This document shows positions 32,687 to 36,677 of a DNA stretch of 36,677 nucleotides, one piece after another. The stretch is from Elioraea sp051860475 (GTDB lineage: Bacteria; Pseudomonadota; Alphaproteobacteria; Acetobacterales; Acetobacteraceae). A program made the translations under genes and the position numbers. Below the pieces are notes generated by a model. That model was not told the origin of the DNA. It saw nothing but the letters and a program-made list of their open reading frames with translations, and made no database searches. The number at the start of each line of letters is the position of its first letter. The stretch's first letter is position 1. The DNA lies in assembly GCF_051860475.1 (NCBI RefSeq), contig NZ_JBHYDW010000026.1, positions 1-36,677 on the forward strand, given 5' to 3'.

Positions 32687-34279
32687 TCAGCGGATGCGCG
32701 GCAGTTCCTCGAACTGGTGGAACGGCGGCGGAGAGGAGAGGGTCCATTCGAGCGTGGTCGCACCCTCGCCCCAGTAGTTGTCCGCCAGCCTCTCCTTCGA
32801 GGCGAAGATCTTGTAGACGATGTAGAGGAACAGGATCGCCGAGGCGAAGCTGATATAGCTGCCGATCGAGGCGACCATGTTCCAGCCCCAGAACGCATCA
32901 GGATAGTCCGGATAGCGCCGCGGCATGCCCTGAAGCCCGAGGAAGTGCATCGGGAAGAAGGTCAGGTTCACGCCGACGAAGGTTGTCCAGAAATGGATGC
33001 GCGCGAGGAAGTCGTCGTACTGGCGGCCGGTCATCTTGCCGACCCAGTAGTAGAACCCGGCGAACATGGTGAACACCGCGCCGAGGCTCAGCACGTAGTG
33101 GAAATGCGCCACCACGTAGTAGGTGTTGTGCAGCACCGTATCGACGCCCGCATTCGCCAGCACCACGCCGGTCACGCCGCCGACGGTGAACAGGAAGATG
33201 AAGCCGACCGCCCAGAGCATCGGCACCTCGAGCCGGATCGACCCGCCCCACATCGTGGCGATCCAGGAGAAGATCTTGATGCCCGTCGGCACGGCGATCA
33301 CCATCGTCGCCGCCATGAAGTAGGCCCGCGTGTCCACCCCGATGCCGGAAGTGAACATGTGGTGGGCCCACACCACGAACCCGACCACGCCGATCGCCAC
33401 CATCGCGTAGGCCATGCCGAGGTAGCCGAACACGGGCTTGCGGCTGAAGGTCGCGATGATGTGGCTGATCATGCCGAACCCCGGCAGGATCATGATGTAG
33501 ACCTCAGGGTGGCCGAAGAACCAGAACAGGTGCTGGTACAGCACCGGGTCGCCGCCGCCGGCGGGATCAAAGAATGCCGTGCCGAAGTTTCGGTCGGTCA
33601 ACAGCATGGTGATCGCGCCGCCCAGTACGGGCAGCGCGAGCAGCAGCAGGAACGCCGTCACCAGGATCGACCACACGAACAGCGGCATCCGGTGCAGCGT
33701 CATGCCCGGCGCACGCATGTTCAGGATCGTGGTGATGAAGTTGATCGCGCCCAGGATCGACGAGGCGCCGGCGAGGTGCAGCGAGAAGATCGCCATGTCC
33801 ACCGACGGGCCCGACTGGAACGTCGAATGCGCCAGCGGGGTGTAGACCGTCCAGCCCACGCCGGCGCCGTCGCCCACGAAGGCCGAGCCGAGCAGCAGGA
33901 AGAACGACGGCACGAGCAGCCAGAAGCTGATGTTGTTCAGCCGCGGGAAGGCCATGTCCGGCGCGCCGATCATCAGCGGCACGAACCAGTTACCGAACCC
34001 GCCGATCATCGCCGGCATGACCACGAAGAACACCATGATCAGGCCATGCGCCGTGACGATCACGTTCCAGCTCTGCCCGTCGGCGAAGTACTGCATGCCG
34101 GGGTTCTGCAGCTCGAGCCGCATCAGGATCGACATGAACCCGCCGATGAACGCGGCCACCACCGAGAAGATCAGGTAGAGGGTGCCGATATCCTTGTGGT
34201 TGGTGCTGAACAGCCACCGTGTCACGAAGCCGGGCTTGTGGTCGTGGTGGTCGTGGGCGTGCGCGTCGGCCGTTGCCAT
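32687..34279 (-). CDS. ctaD: Cytochrome c oxidase subunit I (aa3 type, A1 class)
   Basis: A 530-residue heme-copper oxidase catalytic subunit with 12 helices, carrying heme a and the heme a3-CuB site. WFFGHPEVYIMILPGFG contains the CuB His, the D-channel Glu and the cross-linked Tyr; its Glu places the enzyme in class A1. Further ligands are in VWAHHMFTSG (CuB) and VVAHFHYVLS (hemes). The K-channel Lys is in VPTGIKIFSW. It follows coxB by 47 bases and precedes ctaB by 10. The His/Asp-rich N-terminus (ADAHAHDHHDHK) is noteworthy as a possible metal-binding tail. Confidence 0.98.
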   Translation of the reverse strand: MATADAHAHDHHDHKPGFVTRWLFSTNHKDIGTLYLIFSVVAAFIGGFMSILMRLELQNPGMQYFADGQSWNVIVTAHGLIMVFFVVMPAMIGGFGNWFVPLMIGAPDMAFPRLNNISFWLLVPSFFLLLGSAFVGDGAGVGWTVYTPLAHSTFQSGPSVDMAIFSLHLAGASSILGAINFITTILNMRAPGMTLHRMPLFVWSILVTAFLLLLALPVLGGAITMLLTDRNFGTAFFDPAGGGDPVLYQHLFWFFGHPEVYIMILPGFGMISHIIATFSRKPVFGYLGMAYAMVAIGVVGFVVWAHHMFTSGIGVDTRAYFMAATMVIAVPTGIKIFSWIATMWGGSIRLEVPMLWAVGFIFLFTVGGVTGVVLANAGVDTVLHNTYYVVAHFHYVLSLGAVFTMFAGFYYWVGKMTGRQYDDFLARIHFWTTFVGVNLTFFPMHFLGLQGMPRRYPDYPDAFWGWNMVASIGSYISFASAILFLYIVYKIFASKERLADNYWGEGATTLEWTLSSPPPFHQFEELPRIR

Positions 34280-34299
34280 CTCGATCCGTCCTCAGAATC

Positions 34300-34315
34300 C
34301 GGGCCGCAGGGCCCG
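34300..34315 (-). promoter_or_regulatory. GC hairpin between coxB and ctaD
   Basis: A 6-bp stem (34300-34305 with 34310-34315) and 4-base loop, 11 bases beyond the coxB stop and upstream of the ctaD start. Weaker than the hairpins after ctaD and ctaE but in an equivalent place. Confidence 0.35.
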
Positions 34316-34326
34316 CTCTCCCATCG

Positions 34327-35184
34327 TCATTGCGGAACCTCGGCGACCCGCATCGTCTGGCCCGACGGCGGTGCGGCGGCGAAGCGCTGCTTCGCCTGTT
34401 CGAGCCACGTGGTGAACTCCGCCTCGGGCAGCGCGCGCACGACGATCGGCATGTAGGCGTGGTTCACGCCGCAGATCTGGTTGCACTGTCCGTAGTACAC
34501 GCCCGGTCGGTCGGCACGGAACCACGTCTCCATGGTTCGGCCGGGGATGTTGTACTTCTGGATGCCGAGTGCCGGGACGAAGAAGCTGTGGATCACGTCG
34601 CGGCTGGTGATCAGCACGCGCACGTTCTTGCCCGCGGGCACGACCATCTCGTTGTCGACGTCGAGCAGGCGGAGCTTGCCCTGCGCCACCGCCTCGTCCT
34701 CCGGGATCATGTAGCTCTCGAACTTCAGCCCGTCGGCGTCGAGATATTCGTACTCCCAGGCCCACTGGAACCCGGTCACCTTCACGGTGATGTCGGGCTC
34801 CTCGGTCCGGTCCATGAAGTAGAGCAGCCGGAACGACGGCACCGCGATCACCACCAGGATGAGCACCGGGATCACGGTCCAGGCGACCTCGAGCAGCGTG
34901 TTGTGGCTGGTGCGCGAGGGGGTCGGGTTGCGGTCTGCCTTGAAGCGCCAGCAGACATAGGCGAGCAGTCCGAGCACGAACAGCGTGATCACGGTGATGA
35001 TCACCAGCAACAAGTCGTGCAGCGACGCGACGCGCTCCTTCACCGGGCTCGCCGCCTGCTGGAACCCGAGGCCCCAGGGCGTCGGCACCCCTAGATCGGT
35101 CGAGGCCGCGAACGCGCCACCCGCCATCGCCAGGGCGACGACCCCCGCCAGACCGACGCCGACAACCCGACCGGACACGTGCAT
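34327..35184 (-). CDS. coxB: Cytochrome c oxidase subunit II (CuA subunit)
   Basis: A 285-residue protein with a signal peptide (about residues 1-27), two helices (about 57-79 and 98-118) and a periplasmic cupredoxin domain. The CuA ligands are complete: H199, then C234, C238, H242 and M245 in YGQCNQICGVNHAYMP. The aromatic entry patch FQWAWEYEY, which receives electrons from cytochrome c, is intact. No heme c domain is fused, so this is a plain caa-less aa3 subunit. The ATG at 35184 heads the operon; the 170 bases before it must contain the promoter, but no good -35/-10 pair was found. Confidence 0.97.
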   Translation of the reverse strand: MHVSGRVVGVGLAGVVALAMAGGAFAASTDLGVPTPWGLGFQQAASPVKERVASLHDLLLVIITVITLFVLGLLAYVCWRFKADRNPTPSRTSHNTLLEVAWTVIPVLILVVIAVPSFRLLYFMDRTEEPDITVKVTGFQWAWEYEYLDADGLKFESYMIPEDEAVAQGKLRLLDVDNEMVVPAGKNVRVLITSRDVIHSFFVPALGIQKYNIPGRTMETWFRADRPGVYYGQCNQICGVNHAYMPIVVRALPEAEFTTWLEQAKQRFAAAPPSGQTMRVAEVPQ

Positions 35185-35354
35185 TCCGTCAACCCCGTTC
35201 CCGCCACCACGGCTTGCCCGCGTAGAGGCCCCGGCCCGTCAGCCGAGGCATTGTGCGGCGCCGCATCTCTCGCGCGTCCGGCGCGCCCGGTCAAGCATCG
35301 GCGACACCGGTCCGGACGCCCCGCCAACCGTGAATGGGGACGCCGGCCGCGCTG
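35185..35354 (-). other. Leader/promoter region of the cox operon
   Basis: 170 bases between terC and coxB. A TTGACC box is present on the minus strand (around 35290) but lacks a matching -10 at normal spacing. No gene or stable terminator was recognised. Confidence 0.3.
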
Positions 35355-36377
35355 TCAATCCGGCGGGGCGGCGGGGCGGCGGCTGCGGGTGAACGGCACC
35401 CATCCGCGCCAGGCCTCCGCGAAGCCTTCGGCCGGGGCGCGCGCGGCGGTCTTGACCAGGCTCAGCACGATCGAGCCGCCGATGATCGCGACCGTCAGCA
35501 GCAGCGCATACTCCACCGGCACCGCCTTGCCGTCGGCCGCGTAGTTCGCAAGCATCTTCGCCCCGACGATCATCAGCACGATCGACAGCCCGTACTTGAG
35601 GTAGTGGAAGCGGTGGATCACGCCGGCGAGCGCGAAGTACATCGCGCGCAGCCCGAGGATCGCGAACACGTTCGCAGTGTAGACGATGAACGGGTCGGTC
35701 GTGATCGCGAAGATCGCCGGGATCGAGTCGAGCGCGAATACCAGGTCGGTGAGCTCGATCAGCACCAGCACCAGCGCGAGCGGGGTCAGGAACAGCCGAC
35801 CCTCGCGGCGGACGAAGAACCGATCGCCCTCGTAGGTTTCCGTGACGCGCCAGCGCGACTTCACCCAGGCGAGCACGCGGTTGCTCTCGAGGTCGGGCTC
35901 CGTGTCGATCGCGCGCAGCATCTTCCAGCCCGACCAGATCAGGAACAGCCCGAACCCGACCATGATCCAGTGGAAGGTCTGGATCAGCGCGGCGCCCACC
36001 AGGATCAACGTGCCGCGCATCACCAGCGCGCCGATGATGCCCCAGAACAGCACCCTGTGCTGGTACCGCGCGGGCACCTGGAAGTGGCTGAACACCAGCA
36101 CGAAGACGAAGATGTTGTCGACCGACAGCGACCACTCGATCAGGTAGCCGGTCAGGAACTCGAGCCCCTTCTGGCTCCGGATCTCAGGGGTGTCGCCGTA
36201 AAACGCGAAGATCCCGGCGCAGAACAGCATCGCGAGCACGAAGAAGGCGCCGGAGCGGACGAGCGCCTCCTTCACCGGGATCGCGCGGTCACGCTTCGTC
36301 AGCAGGCCGAGATCGAGCAGCAGCAGGAGCAGCACGGCCGCGTTGAACGCGGCCCAGAACCACCAGGGAGCGGACAT
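35355..36377 (-). CDS. TerC/Alx-family integral membrane protein (probable metal-ion transporter)
   Basis: A 340-residue membrane protein with about nine helices. The two family repeats are clear: EWSLSVDNIFVFVLVF and ELTDLVFALDSIPAIFAIT, each with the acidic residues that line the proposed ion path. Relatives (Alx, YkoY, MeeF/MeeY) export manganese or supply metal to exported enzymes, others are linked to tellurite resistance. Start ATG 36377 (MSAPWWFW) is chosen because GGAGG lies five bases upstream; ATGs at 36389 and 36446 lack such a site. Transcription probably starts near 36514, leaving a leader of about 135 bases in which I do not recognise the yybP-ykoY manganese riboswitch. Confidence 0.87.
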   Translation of the reverse strand: MSAPWWFWAAFNAAVLLLLLLDLGLLTKRDRAIPVKEALVRSGAFFVLAMLFCAGIFAFYGDTPEIRSQKGLEFLTGYLIEWSLSVDNIFVFVLVFSHFQVPARYQHRVLFWGIIGALVMRGTLILVGAALIQTFHWIMVGFGLFLIWSGWKMLRAIDTEPDLESNRVLAWVKSRWRVTETYEGDRFFVRREGRLFLTPLALVLVLIELTDLVFALDSIPAIFAITTDPFIVYTANVFAILGLRAMYFALAGVIHRFHYLKYGLSIVLMIVGAKMLANYAADGKAVPVEYALLLTVAIIGGSIVLSLVKTAARAPAEGFAEAWRGWVPFTRSRRPAAPPD

Positions 36378-36520
36378 CCAGACCTCCATCGCGCACCCGG
36401 ACAGCGGCGCTGAGGCCGCCCGATGGATGGTGACGAGGTCCGACATCGCGGTCGCCGGGACGCGGCCTCGGGTGCATAGCCGCGCCGGACCCTCCGCCAG
36501 AGGGGCCCGGACCGAGGGGG

Positions 36521-36549
36521 GCTATAGCGGGACCGGCATCTGGGCGCAA
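36521..36549 (-). promoter_or_regulatory. Putative promoter for the TerC-family gene
   Basis: On the minus strand TTGCGC (36544-36549), 17-base spacer, TATAGC (36521-36526). Good spacing and a near-consensus -10 in otherwise GC-rich DNA. Confidence 0.45.
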
Positions 36550-36617
36550 CGACGACGTCTGGACTTGCCGCGCGCGAGGGGCTGCACTGGCATGCGATGC
36601 GAGCGAGGGAGGACGGT

Positions 36618-36677
36618 ATGGCTGATGTCGAGTGGGCGCGCATGACCGCGCCGGAGCTGAAAGCGCACGCCGCGCGC
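36618..36677 (+). CDS. Creatininase-family protein (only the first 20 codons in window)
   Basis: An ATG at 36618 with GGGAGGA upstream opens a frame reading EWARMTAPELKAHAAR to the window edge. The phrase W-ARMTAPEL followed by K-xx-AAR is the usual N-terminus of creatininase/creatinine amidohydrolase family proteins, whose metal site begins a few residues later. The call rests on 20 residues only. The gene is divergent from the TerC-family gene. Confidence 0.5.
   Translation, partial: MADVEWARMTAPELKAHAAR

Noticed and set aside
36378..36520. Possible yybP-ykoY manganese riboswitch in the TerC leader
   Set aside because: The leader length would fit and TerC relatives often carry one, but I could not find the conserved loop sequences of that motif on the minus strand.
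1..36677. CRISPR arrays, tRNA/rRNA genes, insertion sequences, phage or defence systems
   Set aside because: No regularly spaced repeats, tRNA-like folds, transposase or integrase motifs, or recognised defence proteins were found on either strand.

Overview
This window is GC-rich DNA (about 70% or more over most of its length, judged by eye) from what looks like an aerobic alphaproteobacterium, probably of the Rhodospirillales/Acetobacteraceae type. The assignment rests on the aa3 cytochrome oxidase gene order (coxB-ctaD-ctaB-small TM protein-ctaG-ctaE-DUF983-surf1), the thrC-M16 peptidase-pmbA block, a PatZ-like acetyltransferase, and the general gene style: GTG starts and ATGA/GTGA overlaps. 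No rRNA, tRNA, CRISPR array, transposase or phage gene was seen.

Layout. (1) 1-1205, minus: the 5' two-thirds of a gamma-glutamyltransferase gene. (2) 1330-7580, plus: a molybdoenzyme operon best read as cytoplasmic, quinone-linked sulfite dehydrogenase soeABC, followed closely by hydroxypyruvate isomerase (hyi) and tartronate semialdehyde reductase (glxR). (3) 7735-12140: an XRE regulator, then a minus-strand PatZ-like protein acetyltransferase and a SAM methyltransferase. (4) 12389-15095, plus: an AraC regulator divergent from that methyltransferase, a broken cytochrome c remnant, then an exported beta-propeller protein translationally coupled to an intact cytochrome c. (5) 15225-19045, plus: an acyl-CoA dehydrogenase coupled to an NDP-forming acyl-CoA synthetase, then a wrecked beta-hydroxyacid dehydrogenase gene. 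(6) 19046-20446, plus: a membrane polyprenyl-phosphate sugar transferase of the PEP-CTERM/EpsB type. (7) 20448-35184, minus: pmbA, M16 peptidase, thrC, purine permease, a lower-GC methyltransferase, an M32 carboxypeptidase and the complete aa3 oxidase biogenesis operon; a GNAT acetyltransferase remnant lies on the plus strand at 26999-27307. (8) 35355-36677: a TerC-family membrane protein and the first 20 codons of a probable creatininase-family gene.

How it works together. The cox cluster supplies the catalytic subunits of the terminal oxidase and the factors that make heme o, insert CuB and assemble subunit I. soeABC would feed electrons from sulfite into the quinone pool upstream of such an oxidase. 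hyi/glxR belong to the glyoxylate-to-glycerate route. The acyl-CoA dehydrogenase and synthetase form a CoA-thioester module. The most unusual signals are three independent gene remnants (cytochrome c, beta-hydroxyacid dehydrogenase, GNAT), GC-rich hairpins just after each of the three oxidase structural genes, and the exported propeller-cytochrome c pair. No complete novel defence or mobile system is visible.
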